A DNA stretch of 64,000 nt from Combretum micranthum (Eukaryota > Streptophyta > Magnoliopsida > Myrtales > Combretaceae), in the NCBI GenBank assembly GCA_024138025.1, contig JAMXBD010000235.1, forward strand, positions 682,001-746,000. Reading direction: 5' to 3'. Below are positions 47,856 through 60,655 of this stretch, piece after piece (the first letter of the stretch is position 1; every line of letters starts with the position of its first letter). The notes under the pieces were generated by a model that did no database searches, was not told where the DNA came from, and saw only the letters and a list, made by a program, of their open reading frames with translations. The position numbers and the translations under genes were made by a program.

Positions 47856-48847
47856 AACTCAAAAAATATTAACTAAATAAAACACTTTTGGCTAATAAAT
47901 TTCATGCTTAGTGCAAGTCTGTATATTGGATAAATATGAGTAAAATTAACCATAAGAAAACCACACAAATGGGAAAAAAAAAAAGAAAGAAAGGAGAAAT
48001 GATATACGGTCATTAACCTCGAAGGAGAAGGTTTTAATTTGAGTTCTTGTCCCCGAAAAGTCACAAAAATAGAAAGAGGGCTCCTATATAGGAAATTACT
48101 GGCCTTGAAGCATTAGGGTTTTAAAAGGTCGAAAGACCACATGGCCCTCAGCTTTCAAAATGCAATTTACCTATTGCCCTTGGTTTTCGATTAATTATTT
48201 TAAGATATTTCAGTACAACAAATATAAACTACGATACCAAGTAGCAAGACATGATTAATTGTGATATTAATTTTGACTACAATCATGGCTTGTAAGTTAG
48301 GACGGCAGTCGGTATAGTTTGATAAAAAAATTATATTTATCAGACTTAATTTCCTTTATTACTTTGTATTTTTCATATCATGCGCAGCATATATTATGAA
48401 GATGTTAAAAGGTCTTGAAACTTGGAAACTTGTAATACTTGTGAAGCCTATTTAATTTATAGGATCTCATATATCTTGATGCTTTAGGCTAATAAATGAG
48501 AAAAGATTTCTTGGATATTACACGCACATATATAGTGTAAACACCAATAAAATTTTAACAAATGCATTATGTAAACATAAGTGAAAAGTGTTCGGAAACT
48601 AATCATTCTACTGACGTACATATTAAATTTTATTGGTAATATTATGCTACGTAATTATACATTTAATATGTAATACTTAATATACCTTTTTGATTTCCAC
48701 TTAAAGTGATGTGAATTATGTAGAGATTTTCTTGCTTATAATTGTCTAATTAAAAAATCTTAAAAAGATTTATATGTGCCATAACTATTCTTTTAAAACT
48801 AAATCAATAATGTTAACTTGTGAAAACTTTTTATGATAGTAATTAGT

Positions 48848-49008
48848 ATGGTCCCATTGATGATCGTCCTGCCATTAATCTAACTATTAAAATAAATATA
48901 GTAAATGAAATATTAACTATTTAGTGATTCTTTCATGGTAAGATATGGTGTGAGCCATTGGATAGTGACGGGATCGATCCCATCAAAATTAATAGCTAGA
49001 TCATAGAA
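48848..49008. repeat. MITE copy B in SCPL intron 13
   Basis: Starts ATGGTCCCATTGATGATC and ends AATAGCTAGATCATAGAA. Co-linear with copy A over its whole length. Confidence 0.75.
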
Positions 49009-49267
49009 TTTTTCTAAGAGTGAAGGCAAAAAGTGGATGATTTCAATTACTTTGTGAATACTAAAAAGGATAATAATAAATACTCTTAACCTGCTATCTT
49101 ATTATGGCCCAAAAAAAAAAAAAAAAACCTGCTATCTTAACTAAAAATCCAGCTTATTTATAAATTTCTATTCATATCTACTTTAATCATATTGAAATTT
49201 CAAGCTAATTTTTTTGATCCATCTACCCTTCCATTAACATAAGGCTTTTACTTTATTTCTTGGCCAG

Positions 49268-49351
49268 GGAGGTGGCCACACAGCTCCAGAATATAAACCT
49301 AAGGAATGCCTTGCAATGATTGAAAGATGGCTTGCTCACTATCCGCTTTAA
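49268..49351 (+). CDS. SCPL exon 14 (catalytic His and stop)
   Basis: Reads [20 protein letters not shown], then WLAHYPL and TAA. The triad His is in GGGHTAP. This is the family's normal C-terminus. Confidence 0.92.
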   Translation, partial: GGGHTAPEYKPKECLAMIERWLAHYPL

Positions 49352-49360
49352 ATTATTTAA

Positions 49361-49482
49361 AATAAAAATCGTTTGTTATGTAATCCCTCTTCATCTACAA
49401 TTTTTTGTTAAATGTTGCCTTCAAGGTGTCAAAAGAACAAAAATAAAATGACATAATATATTGTCCAAAGAAAAAATAAAAT
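49361..49482 (+). terminator. Possible polyadenylation signals of the SCPL gene
   Basis: AATAAA occurs at 49361-49366, at 49442-49447 and again near 49476. Plant signals are loose, so which one is used cannot be told. Confidence 0.35.
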
Positions 49483-50880
49483 GTTTAATGCTATGGTATA
49501 TTTATTTTAATTAGATTTAGATATATTATTATTATTATTATTATTGACTTCTTACATGAATCCTAAACTATATTGTAATAATGAAATGACATGTACACTT
49601 TTGTTTCCAAGAGTAATATGCTTCAATTAAAGTAGTGTTCAAATAAGTTATAAATTCTTTTAGGTGGGCTAAAATAAGGATGTTTGTTTTGTGGAAGTTT
49701 TCTATCAAAAACAATACCACCTGTAGAAATACATTGTCAATATGATTTAAGGTATAAACTATGTGTTTGGAAAGTCTAATGATTAATTAAAGTGGCACTT
49801 ATGTTAAATATAAGTAAAAAAGGGGAGATTTACGGAATATATATGAAAAATCTAGATCTTTTATGGAATATATATAAAAGGTTTGAACCTATTGTGAAAA
49901 GGTTCATATTATCTTTTACAAAAAAAGATTGTAATAGTAAAAATTAAAAAGTACCAACTTGAGTTAGTTTGAACTCCTTAAGTTTCGAGTGTAAGTTAAT
50001 CTAAATGAATTTGAGTTAGTCTAGACTTTTTAAATTTGCGAAACTTTCAAAATAGTAAAACTTGAAGAATTGCAACTTTTGATCAAAATTTTGAAGTGTT
50101 TTACATTTAATTCAAATCCATTTGTAATTAACGATAAAGATCAATTCACGATTTAAATGTTAAAAGTTATAAATTTTATGTCTTAATTGGTGTAAGTCAA
50201 ATTCTCGTTCATCCTAAAGAGAGATGGTTAGCAAATTTGTCTTTGTTATCATGGACTTAATTATCTCCATTAGCATTTTATTTCATCTCTTGGTAAAATT
50301 TTTTTGTTACGAGATTCCTAGGGTAATCAATTGTCTTGCAATATCTCAACTCTCATTTCATCTCTATGGTCAGTCATCATCTCTCACTCTCTTCTCTCGT
50401 TTTAGGCAAGTAGATTTGCTTGTTCAATCTACTAACTCATGGTGATTTAAGTGGAGATACTATTTATTTTCGTTGTTAGGTTCACAAAGTTTGAAACTTG
50501 CAGTGATAAGTAACATAATTGTCATAGAAAGACCAATTACATTGTGCAGAAAAAAAAAAGTTTGAAAAGCACAAATTAAACAATTGCATAGTAATAAATA
50601 AATCCTATTTAAGTGCTAATATGTAGCACCAAATATGAAGACTTCAAAAAAATCTATACCATACAAATCTAAACTTAAGTGGGTTGAAAAGGCATGTCCA
50701 AATATGGAGTCCTAGATCTAACATAATTCCAACTGTGAGCTTTGTCTCCATGGATTTATCTTCCTTTTTGCAAGCATTTTTCTCGTAGTGCACTTTATGA
50801 TCATTAGTATCACATATACCTCCTTTACTTGCTTTAATTTTTTCTAAATTTTTTCCCTATAAAAATATTCCATGTAACAT
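49483..50880. other. Intergenic AT-rich sequence, nothing recognised
   Basis: Contains an ATT microsatellite (49527-49544). The frame at 50224-50445 is hydrophobic and without family features. Confidence 0.4.
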
Positions 50881-50889
50881 GACAAAATA

Positions 50890-51350
50890 AAAAGAAGGGA
50901 AGAATTTGATTGAGGATAAGCAAATACGTAAGTGTGCAGAAGCTTGATAAGTACTGGTTGACCATTTATTATAAATGCTACAATGCTTAAATTGGTTATT
51001 TTGACGACTATCTTGTAAAAATAGGAATTAAGATACTTTTAATTTGGTTTTAAGCTTCCAATGAGTAGATTTCATAGAAGGAGAAAAATTTATCAAGTAC
51101 CACGAAGCATAATAGAATAAAGAGAAAGAAAGGATTTCCTTGAAGATAAGGAAATGTTTTAAGTGTAGAGAAGTTTAATAAACGTTCATTGATCGTTCAT
51201 TAAATGTGCTTAAATTAGTTATTTTGATTAATGATCTTGTAAAAATAGCACTTAAAAAACTTCTAATTTAGTCTTAGGCTTCCAAAGTGTGGATTTGAGG
51301 GAACGAAAGAATTTGGTTAAGTTACATGCATTTTGAAGTAATCGAGAAAG
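50890..51350. repeat. Tandem duplication, period about 230 bp
   Basis: Blocks GAGGATAAGCAAAT...AAGTGTGCAGAAGCTTGATAA and CTTGTAAAAATAGGAATTAAG near 50911-51035 recur diverged at 51141-51260 (GAAGATAAGGAAAT, CTTGTAAAAATAGCACTTAA). Two copies; non-coding. Confidence 0.65.
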
Positions 51351-51710
51351 AAATGAAGAATTCACAAAAGTGATACAAAAGGCACATGATTGTATCCTCT
51401 AATCATGTCAAAAGTGTTTCCCATTTTTATGGAAGTAAAAGGATTCAAGAAGCTAAGAGTGGTGTCAAGTCTATTCAGTGCCACACCCAAAATTTTCTAG
51501 TGATAAAAAAAAAAAAAATCAAAGTTGAATGTCACATGATATTCTTGATTGATGGAAACACTACACAGAGACATTTCCAATCTTGTCTTGGATTGCTAGA
51601 TAAGTATTGGTTGCCCTAACGTCACTAGTAGTAGTTGAATAAGCTTTTTAGCAGTGTGTGTAGTAGTTATATGAGCATAAGTTCAAATATGACCCTGCAA
51701 TGGATGACGC

Positions 51711-51840
51711 ACTAGCCTGCAATCACGATTTGGACTAAAGCGGAGTGCTTGGCAACTGGGCATGAAAGATTATATACTAGCCTACAATCATGGTATGGAC
51801 TAAAGCAGAGTGCTTAGCAACTAGGCATGAAAGATTATAA
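51711..51840. repeat. 65-bp tandem duplication
   Basis: ACTAGCCTGCAATCACG...GGCATGAAAGATTATAT (51711-51775) is repeated with few changes at 51776-51840. Confidence 0.8.
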
Positions 51841-51844
51841 GCAA

Positions 51845-52447
51845 GAAGGATGAATACTTCAACAACTTCACATCTTCAAGCTAGGAACATGGCTACTCTG
51901 CATCAGACAATGCATAAAGACAATAAATTCTACCTTCTACTCTATAATAAAAAAGAAAATAGAAAAACTGCTTTATCATGTAATATTAGGTAGATTTTTT
52001 TTTTCAAAAATTAACCACCAAACCTTGTTTCAAAAACTCTTAGGTATTGCCAAATTTTTTTTGCCTTAAAGTAGGGACTCAAAGTAGATAACATAGGTCT
52101 TTTTTTTTTTTTTTTCAAAAAGTAGTTAACAATAAAAAATATTAAACCCAACGTACCAACCTAATAAATTTTATTAAAAAAAAAAAAGAAAAAACCAATA
52201 CCATAACTTTTTTGGTTTACTTCTGATTAGCAAATTTGTAGACATCTTTGGGATGATCTTAAAATTTAGAAAAAAAAAAAAAAAAATCTTAATCCCTTCC
52301 CAGCACATTTGGATTTAGTTATTTAAATTTTTACCACGAAAGATCTACATGTAATTTATGGGATTTACAAGCAAGGTAAGATATAATGTCCTCCTCTAAT
52401 TGAATATAATATTGAAATTAGAAGAAATAATTTTTGGGATTAAAATA
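51845..52447. other. Intergenic sequence with A/T runs, nothing recognised
   Basis: Several poly-A and poly-T runs (52099-52115, 52176-52186, 52270-52286). No coding content. Confidence 0.4.
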
Positions 52448-52667
52448 TGTGATATTCCTTAAATATAAGGTAGTGGAACTTTAATCATCGAGAAATCTTT
52501 TGGTGTAATTGCTTGGAGTTCATCAGAACCATAAAGCTAAGTGTGGTTGGTGGGGAGCAATTCCAAGATTGGTGATCTCCTAGGAAGCAATTGGCATTAA
52601 GGACAAGCTGTATAACATTTCGCCAAAGCTAACAATACCTCAGTAGGTGAAATTTTGGATTGTTATA
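52448..52667 (+). repeat. 5' LTR of the Cassandra element
   Basis: Begins TGTGATATTCC and ends TTGTTATA (CA to TA). The 5S-like part is 52521-52588, with CATCAGAACC and TCTCCTAGGAAG. Confidence 0.8.
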
Positions 52668-52669
52668 TG

Positions 52670-52681
52670 TGGCATCAAAGC
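52670..52681 (+). promoter_or_regulatory. Primer binding site of the Cassandra element
   Basis: TGGCATCAAAGC differs from TGGTATCAGAGC at two positions and stands two bases after the LTR end. Confidence 0.7.
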
Positions 52682-53505
52682 AGTTCACCAGCCAAAAGTG
52701 GAGAAGCTAACTATTGTATGTGAGAAAAATGGCTTGTTGAGTTTATTTATAACTTCTATCCCACAAGGGATATATGTCCTTCAAATATTATGTTTTTATT
52801 AAATTGTAACTTATTATGGGCTTAAATGTGTTAAGCGAAAGTTTTGGAAATGATATGTGCTCTGCATCTCAATTATAAATTTTGTTATTTATTTTTAGGG
52901 ATTTTAAGTTTAACTTTCAAAATTCTTAACCAAAACCTTTTAAATTCCATAACAAAATTTTTTCAATTTCTATAACGGAAATTTATTTTTCAGAAATCGA
53001 GGTTTTCTTTAATTTTAAAACTAAAAGAAATGGAAAATTTTGATGATTTAAAACTGTAATTCAATTACTTTTTTGAGGATAAGTAAATGAGGTTCTGCTT
53101 TTGCAAAAATGGTTGAGGTGCTATAAAAAAAATTACTCCTTTGTGTTTTTTCTTGAGATTTTTCTTTTTGGCAATTGTAACTTGTTGTTCTATGTCTTTG
53201 CCATGAGTACACGTGTTGGAGGTTGATTGTGTTAACCTTGAGGAGCGGACGACGCTTGTCAATTTGCACCACGATCGTACTGGAATTCTCTTTTAAGGTA
53301 GTGGCTCATCCACGGCACAATCCACTTGATAAGTGCTTTCTATATTTCTTTTGTTTTTATTACTCGCACTATACAGGGCAAAGTGCTTCAGAATGGGGGT
53401 ACGTTTTGAGCTTGTATTAAGTACCTCTAGTGTCGTCCTTGTCTAGTATAGTTCAACTTATATAATGAAACTGAAAAGGATGTCAGTTCTATAAGTAGGA
53501 GAATA

Positions 53506-53720
53506 CGTGATACCCATCAAATATAAGGTGGTGAACTTTAATTATTGAGGTATTTTTTAGTGTAATGGCTTATAGTTCATGAACTCTAAAGCTAACCGTG
53601 CTCAGTGAGGAGTACTCCTAGGATGGGTGACCTCCTAGGAAGTAGTTGGCACCAAGAACATAACCATACAGCATTTCACCAAAGTGGATAATTCCTTAAT
53701 GGGCAGTGGACAATGGTAGT
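53506..53720 (+). repeat. 3' LTR of the Cassandra element
   Basis: Begins CGTGATACCCATC. The 5S-like part is 53577-53643 and includes GGATGGGTGACCTCCTAGG (53621-53639), the box C region of plant 5S genes, with GCTAACCGTGCTC in the box A position. The last 40 bases are diverged, so the end is approximate. Confidence 0.78.
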
Positions 53721-54065
53721 AAGATGAGTGCAAGGGATCATTAGGTTGATGTCAATGTTTGTACTATGTGCTTGTTGGCAACTTTTAACAAAAAGTTAAT
53801 TATAATAATTTATCATATCGAATAAATATTTTGGCTTAAATTTACTTTTTCTTGATATTTAAAAATGGATTACACTGGATTATTGTGTGATGTTTGACTT
53901 GTGTATATTATGTGATATTTTGTCTTATGATTGTTATTTTCTTGTTATTGCTTGAAAATAGACTTAAATGAAAACTTGGCTAAATCAATGTAGAGCACAA
54001 ATAACTTAGACAACCATTAAGAATTTTTGCCCCTTATCCTTAATTGAAAAGTTGTTATACTAATG
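53721..54065. other. Intergenic AT-rich sequence, nothing recognised
   Basis: No coding or repeat structure seen. Confidence 0.35.
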
Positions 54066-54277
54066 TGTGATGCGTATTTGGTGCATTCTATTTTGATAAT
54101 ATATTAAAATAGGCTTAGTTGGTAATTTTAGGTCTCACATGATTGAAATAAATTAAAATGAACCAATATAATTTTAAGACTAACATAGGTTTTGAATGTT
54201 AAGATGGGATTAATTGACAATTTAAGTCCAAGTGAACTATAAACTCTTAAATGGGTATAATCTACTCTAAGGGAGCT

Positions 54278-54432
54278 TCTAACGAGACTATCTAGTCAAC
54301 TATTTAACCATTAAAATAAATATAGTAATTGGTATATTAACTATTTTAGCGATTTGATTATAGTTAGGTACAATGCGAGTCGTCAAATAGTGACTGGATT
54401 ATTCCCATCAAAATTAATGACGGGACCATAGA
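54278..54432. repeat. MITE copy C
   Basis: The right end AATGACGGGACCATAGAA and the core TTAAAATAAATATAGTAATT match copies A and B. The left end is more diverged (TAACGAGACTATC). Confidence 0.7.
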
Positions 54433-55444
54433 ATTACCCCTACTCTAAATTAACCTTCCTTAGAAGCTTTAGAGCCTTGTGACTTAAAAATCAAACCATT
54501 TACCAAATTTATGTCTCATGACTTAAATTCCAATATATGGGTTCAATATCCTTTATTTACTTTAAATTGGGCCTAATCTCAAAATATTTAAGTCCATTAC
54601 TCACTTCTAAGTATTGAATTACCTATTGGGTTCAAATATACTCTCTAGGACCCAAAAGTCCCGAAATACAAATATTAGACCTAAATAGGAATTAGAAGTT
54701 TTGATGCCTAATTAAACCTTAAATCCATTCCATTCAGCTTATATCCAATTCATTAGGTTCAATATTCACTTTTACTCTAATTAAACTTAGTTTCAAAACT
54801 TAATCCTAATTCCACTTAATCCATAAATTATACTCTCTAATGGACTTAATTACCAATTTTCTAAAACTCATTACTTAAATAGTGAAAGACTTAGATTTAT
54901 TCTTATTAGGATCAACATATAAAGATTCTCTAATAACATTTTATTAAAGGTAATCTTGGTTAAACAAATAAATCACAGAAAAACTAGTAAAACAAAAGAA
55001 AAAGAAGATAAATAAATAAATAGTAAATGATAGTTAAAATTTACTAGTTGACCTTGACATCTTCAAGTTGACTAATACATGTAGTGTATGCAAAGTCTAA
55101 TACATCATCAAAATAGAAACTGTAAAAGCAAACACCAAAATATAATCCAAAATTTTTAAAAAGAAAAAAGATGATTTGTAGTTATTAGTATTCATAGTAA
55201 AACGATGACCAGATAGAGCTATAAAAATAATTAAAGAATGATATGATTTAATAAAGAGTAAATGATGGTTAACTTAAACATTTTATGTTGATTAAGATTC
55301 TAACGTAATTGTAAATTTGATATATCGTTAAAAAAAAAAAAGAGAATCTAAGAATCAAATCATGATAAATAAATAAGTCTAAGTAGAAGAATATGAACAT
55401 GGTATGTTTCATACGCATGTTGTTATATGTATACATATAGGATG

Positions 55445-58400
55445 TGTAATACCTAAGTTTTTCTTAACTTAAATATAGTGTGAATCACTAGATCTTTAGT
55501 GTATAATGAGTGGTTAATAATAGTTTAGATGTAGATTTCATAAATATAAAACACTAAATGTTAATAAAAAAAACTTCATTCTTAAGAGATTAGGAATCTA
55601 AATTCTGTTTTTTATTTTATTGTCTTGAAATAGTTAATGATTTGTCTGTACACTAATTAACATCTGTCAGATATCATAAATTTTTTGTCTCATACACATT
55701 ATAGACTTTAATTTTCATTATATGTACTTAAACTTCTTTAAAAAAAAAAACTACCCAAAAAGGTCTTGCAAAATCTGTTGTACCGTAAGTTATAAGGGAG
55801 AGGGTAAACTTGACCAATTTTTATAAAGTTATTTGTATTAATTACATAAATAATATTTTCAAATTAAGTTTATCTTGCTTTTTTTACCTACAAGAGAAGT
55901 AGCTATAAATTGTAAAATTTACACTAGCTAGATATCATTATCATTAGAAGATAAATACAAAAGATTTTAAAAATCCATTAAACTAATGTAATTCAATATG
56001 ATTAATACAAAATATTTTTTACCAAACATAAAACTAGATAAACACAAACTTCGTTTGCTATCATTTTTCTATGAAACCCTCATTTTATTTTTTACCTATG
56101 TTTACAACTAAAACACAAATTATTTCTTTAAACTCTCACTCTCAACATCAAATAATCTTTAAGAAATCACATCCCAAACACTATTTCTAGTATTTTTGAA
56201 GAAAGAAATAAGGTAATCACATAAAAAACATCAGTGAAACTAAGGTAAGTTTTATTTTTAAAGTTATTGTAAGTTCTTTTTGTCAAACACACGGGTATGC
56301 TTGTGTATTTTATTGTTTAGGAGTAAAACACTAAATTTAGCATGTATCTTAAGTTAACGAACTAAAACCGAACTTATTGAGAAGTAATAGAAGCATGTGT
56401 AAACTTATTTTGTAACTTTGACTATGTTTAAAAGTTGTGGTATAACTGCTAAAAACTTATGAACAGGTATTTGGTCACATGAAAGACTAATAGATTTAGG
56501 TTTAAATAGCAAGTTTGTTAGAGGTAGTTATATTTGAAGTAGATATGTTAAGTCTATCTTTAGTCGAGTTTTGATTTGTACATCAGTTTGAAGACTAATT
56601 AGTTTGTGGAGTAGAGTAAGATGAGTTTGTTTTTTTGAATGTGAGGGAAATCATGGCCAAATCGTGCCTGCAGTTTTGAATCGTAATAGATGCTGAGTGA
56701 AATCAAGGAAAAGCCTTACTACTATAAAAACCCATGGCCTTGATATTATTAAGTAATTACAATTTTTTTTCCTTATTTCTTTGTTACAATTTAAAATTTT
56801 AACATATATTTGCAAATATCTTATATAAATACTTGCTTTAACATTAAAGTATGGGAGAAGTGTAATTCCTGAGAATTTTTATACCAATATAATGACTAGA
56901 ATGGTAAACGCATGATTAATAGTGAATTAGTGAACCAACAAAAACCTTAGTTAGAAACTGTGAATGGTTATGAGCTTATATATAAGTTAAAACCTTGAAT
57001 AGAAACTTCTTAGATGTTAAAAGAGACCAAAGACAATATTTCATGACTTGAGTCAAAAAATCAACATATAATTATAAGTAGCCTTAGATTTCAAGTGTAT
57101 TAGAAATGAATAACTGATAAAGCCTATTGGCTATAAAATGATAACTTAAAGAGGAACCATTAATGTTATAAATATGCGATGGGAATGAAAACAGACCCAT
57201 AACTATAAATTTAAACTATAAAGATTTGGATTATACCACTGTGCTAGTTAGAGAATTTTAAGTCTATAAGAATTAAAACCTTAATTTAGCCTATTGATAA
57301 GCCATCAAATGAGAAACCTCCAATTAGCACATGCATTGAATGAAGCTTGGTGACTCATTGTTACTTGTAAGATCAGTACATTTCTCCCATCTTTTACCGA
57401 AGATCACAAGGGGAATTTAGACAAAAAAAGTTAATTAACAATCACAGTTTCATTTTCCCTTCTCACCATGATTTTTCTCTAGGAGATTCAAGAATTGACT
57501 AGTCAATCCACTTGCTAGTTTTTGCCATGTAGAAGCTTTCTCATACAACTCATTTACAACCCAATAGACAACACTTTTAATTAACAAGCAAACAATACAA
57601 TTACTTTTGCAAGAATCAAAACATGATCCACTTTCCATCTATACATATATAAGTCAAAACTTAACAAAACAAAACAACACTTTTTCCTATCTCTTTAAAC
57701 CTATAAACCCCACCCTTCAAAGAAAACAAACACACTAAGAACACTATCCTAAAACTACTTTATGTAAACCATGACCCATTCAACAAAGTAAAAAACAATA
57801 AAAACAATAGTTAAGCATGTAAGACCCCATTAAGCATGTAAGACCCCATGTTCCACTGTGAGCCAACTCAAGAAAACAAACAAAATATAACCAAACAAGA
57901 CATCACTTTCGCCACTTTTCAAACCATTAGTCTTCAAGGATTTATACCCCACACAACAAAAGACCACCTCAAGCTTAGGAGTCTATTCCAAAGTTAAGAA
58001 AAGTCTCATTCAAGTTAGTTAAATTCTAGATTCAACAACTTATTCTTTTGTTTTCCTAATCATAGGGTACGGTCCACATAAGGGGGAGAACTCATTGCAT
58101 CTATCTCAATCCAACAAAGGTAAAATTGACATTATCCTAGAACCTATATTATGTTCATGTGTAGAAAACTAGGAAAAACAATTTAAGTTGGCTTTGAGCC
58201 CTATATGTGTTCGGTTTCCCTTAGAGCATGTGAACAATAATATTATATTCATGTAATATTGCTTGATACCTATTCTACTTTTGCTTGACAAGAAATTATG
58301 GAAAAACCAACTTGCACATGAAGAAGCCCTATAACAACCTATAGTAATCTTGGCCCTATAGCTAAAATATACAGCACACTATATAACAATATAACCTAGA

Positions 58401-60655
58401 CACAAGACAATATATATACATGAAAATGATAATGAGAGACTAGATGAATGAAAACAAACTCTAGATCCTAAACCCTACATATCACAGTTCAATAAGTACA
58501 TTAAAGGGGAATTGGAATATGAGACACATGTGATACTTATGTGGTTCCATAAACATATAAGCAATAAAAATAGAAGTGAAAATGAGGAATAGACTAGCTA
58601 AATTAGCCTTAGGGATACAACCCTAAGAGAATAAGTCATATATGTATTCTTAAGAGCAAAATATGCTCAATTGTACAATAAGATCTACATAAAATTATGA
58701 ATATATTAGAATGTGGAATAAGTAATTATGCTATAGAAATTGACCCTATAATAACAAAAACTTTAACCTACTGATACAGATAAGGTTGACAAATGAAGTA
58801 AACAATATTTGAAATTACCTTATCAAACTAGGAATAATGTAATCCCCTCAAATATAGATATAAATATGAATTAGGATCAAATGAAGCAAAATGAAAATAA
58901 ATAATAAATAGTAAACATCAATTGCCTTAGGATTATCATATTTAAAGGACCTATATAAATATTAAAGTTTAATAGTAAAGTTATTAAACAAAATAAGACT
59001 TAAAAATTCCCTATTGTACCTATCAACATTCATAGGATAAGTAAAATCTACAAATTGCATAAATTAAATTAGCCATGATATAGTAGTCAAAATGAGCTTT
59101 CTAACGCCTATTCTTATGCAAAAATCCAAGTTAAAATAAATATTATCGGCTTAATTAAAGATTACGTGATAAAAACTAACATTCACAATCATTTAGATCA
59201 CTTTTCATGAAAAAAATTCCTTTACTGGAATTTCGTAGTTATATTATAAAAGTAAAAGATTTTATGAGCTTCAAAACAACTAATTATAAGTCAAATTTGA
59301 ATTAGAAATAAGAAAATAGTCTTAAAAAGAATAAAAACCAATTTTTAGGACACTTAGGCACTCATTAGGAGATGTTTATATGGTTACATATCTAATTGAT
59401 GAATATTTTTTTCATCTATTAGGTGATTCCAATAAGTTTATGGATTTTCCTAACGATTATTATGATTAGCCAATATGAAGAAGTGAGTAACTTAGATATA
59501 TTACATTATTTGTGTTTGTAGCGTAGTTATTCAGATAATAAAATTGCTATGCTTACGGATTTTGGGTAATATATGTTGTATGGTGATTGTTATTGTGTGA
59601 AGGCCATAGTAATAAAAGTGATAATAACAATGTTTGTGAAACTCATTTGATACATGGTTCTGAGTGTCTGTATAACGCTCGATTACTTGAAAATTGAACA
59701 ATGACTCTTTGGCTCTTAAATTAACTAGCGTTGCATTTCACAGATTGCATAATTGTATAAGACGTGCGACAACTTGCTAAGTGTTAGTATTTCAGTTCTC
59801 TGGTAATGCTTGGTGTTTTTTAGATGAAATTTTCTTAGTTTTACGCAAAATTACTTTTATTTTATACGGTTCCATAGGAACTAACTAGTAGATGAAGGAT
59901 GCTGCCCATGGTATCCCATCAAATGACTAATACTTAATGGAGTTTTTTAATCTTTAAAGCAGGAAATGAGTGTAAGACATATTTAAACTAAAGTGAAAAT
60001 TAAAGTGAGTGTGGTTATGATTCTTTATGCTTTGTTTCTCCTAAGTAGGTAGGTCATTGAGACTAGGTTCTTTCAACCCAAATAAGAGGACATAAATCTT
60101 CATCCTACTTGGATTTCGGGTTATCCAAGCTCGTATTTGAGCATATAATTGTTGATTATCCGATTAATAACTTGCTTGATGTGTGATTTGTCTGGTTATT
60201 CACTGAGTTGTGGTTTATGTTCACACCCCTATAGCTTTTTTAGGATGATCCTTCGTCCATGACTGGTATCTTCCCAGAGTTTAGTACCGGTGAGGTTTCT
60301 AAGCTAGAAGGATTATGGGCTAGACAGGATACTACTATCTAGTGATGTATTATACAATGTTTTAAACATTAGTTTATGTTTTGAAAAATTCATATGCTAG
60401 TTATGGTTTGTAATATCATATTACTTAGACAGTTGTTGAGAAAGTACTATTTATAATGTTGTATCTATCATTCTTATCAAGTAACCGGAAAGATCCTATT
60501 TTGTTAATTTATGCCATCTTCCATGGCGTCACTAGCATTATCATAAATTTATGATTCCATCTTATGGCTTCCAGCTATATTATTTATCAATTCTAAGGCA
60601 ATAGACATTGTCATTAGATGTATGATACTACTAGGATACCTTTGGGGGCATGACA
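55445..60655 (+). repeat. Possible Ty3/gypsy-type LTR block (5.2 kb)
   Basis: Starts TGTAATACCTAAGTTTTTC and ends CTTTGGGGGCATGACA, the same TG...GCATGACA style as the solo LTR at 18307-22375. The inside has no coding content. The flanking five bases (GGATG, AGAGG) differ. The length is unusual, so it may itself contain insertions. Confidence 0.33.

Larger units (their letters stand above)
23167..49351 (+). pseudogene. Serine carboxypeptidase-like (SCPL) gene, 14 exons, probably inactivated by indels
   Basis: SCPL proteins are secreted or vacuolar alpha/beta hydrolases. Clade I members are peptidases or acyltransferases using glucose esters in phenolic metabolism. Exons: 23167-23279, 24298-24443, 25072-25148, 26036-26155, 26431-26533, 27455-27492, 28077-28168, 28253-28329, 29831-29998, 30615-30684, 32074-32192, 46032-46148, 46290-46347, 49268-49351. 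All introns are GT-AG. The sum is 1382 nt, about 460 residues, the family's usual size. Visible: signal peptide, LTGGPGCSG oxyanion region, GDSYSG with the nucleophile Ser, GDHD with the Asp and GGGHTAP with the His. Exon 4 lacks about three bases in two places, exon 9 has two losses and one gain, exon 10 two losses. The other exons read cleanly, so recent loss of function or assembly error are both possible. Intron 11 is 13.8 kb because of a copia insertion. The clade I assignment is inference. Confidence 0.85.
52448..53720 (+). mobile_element. Cassandra-type TRIM retrotransposon with 5S rRNA-like LTRs
   Basis: Two direct repeats (52448-52667 and 53506-53720) both contain a stretch that matches the 3' two-thirds of plant 5S rRNA. 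After the first comes TGGCATCAAAGC (52670-52681), a degenerate tRNA-Met primer site. Before the second is a purine-rich AGTAGGAGAA. LTRs of 215-220 bp bearing 5S sequence define Cassandra, a small non-coding plant retroelement family. The internal part (824 bp) is longer than usual, so an insertion is possible. No coding content. Confidence 0.82.

Noticed and set aside
50224..50445. 73-residue hydrophobic open frame as a small gene
   Set aside because: No family features, no promoter or splice support; AT-rich sequence easily gives such frames.
53577..53643. Genuine 5S rRNA gene
   Set aside because: The first third of 5S rRNA is missing, two copies sit in direct LTRs with primer-site and polypurine-like signals, and there is no T-run terminator; Cassandra explains it better.
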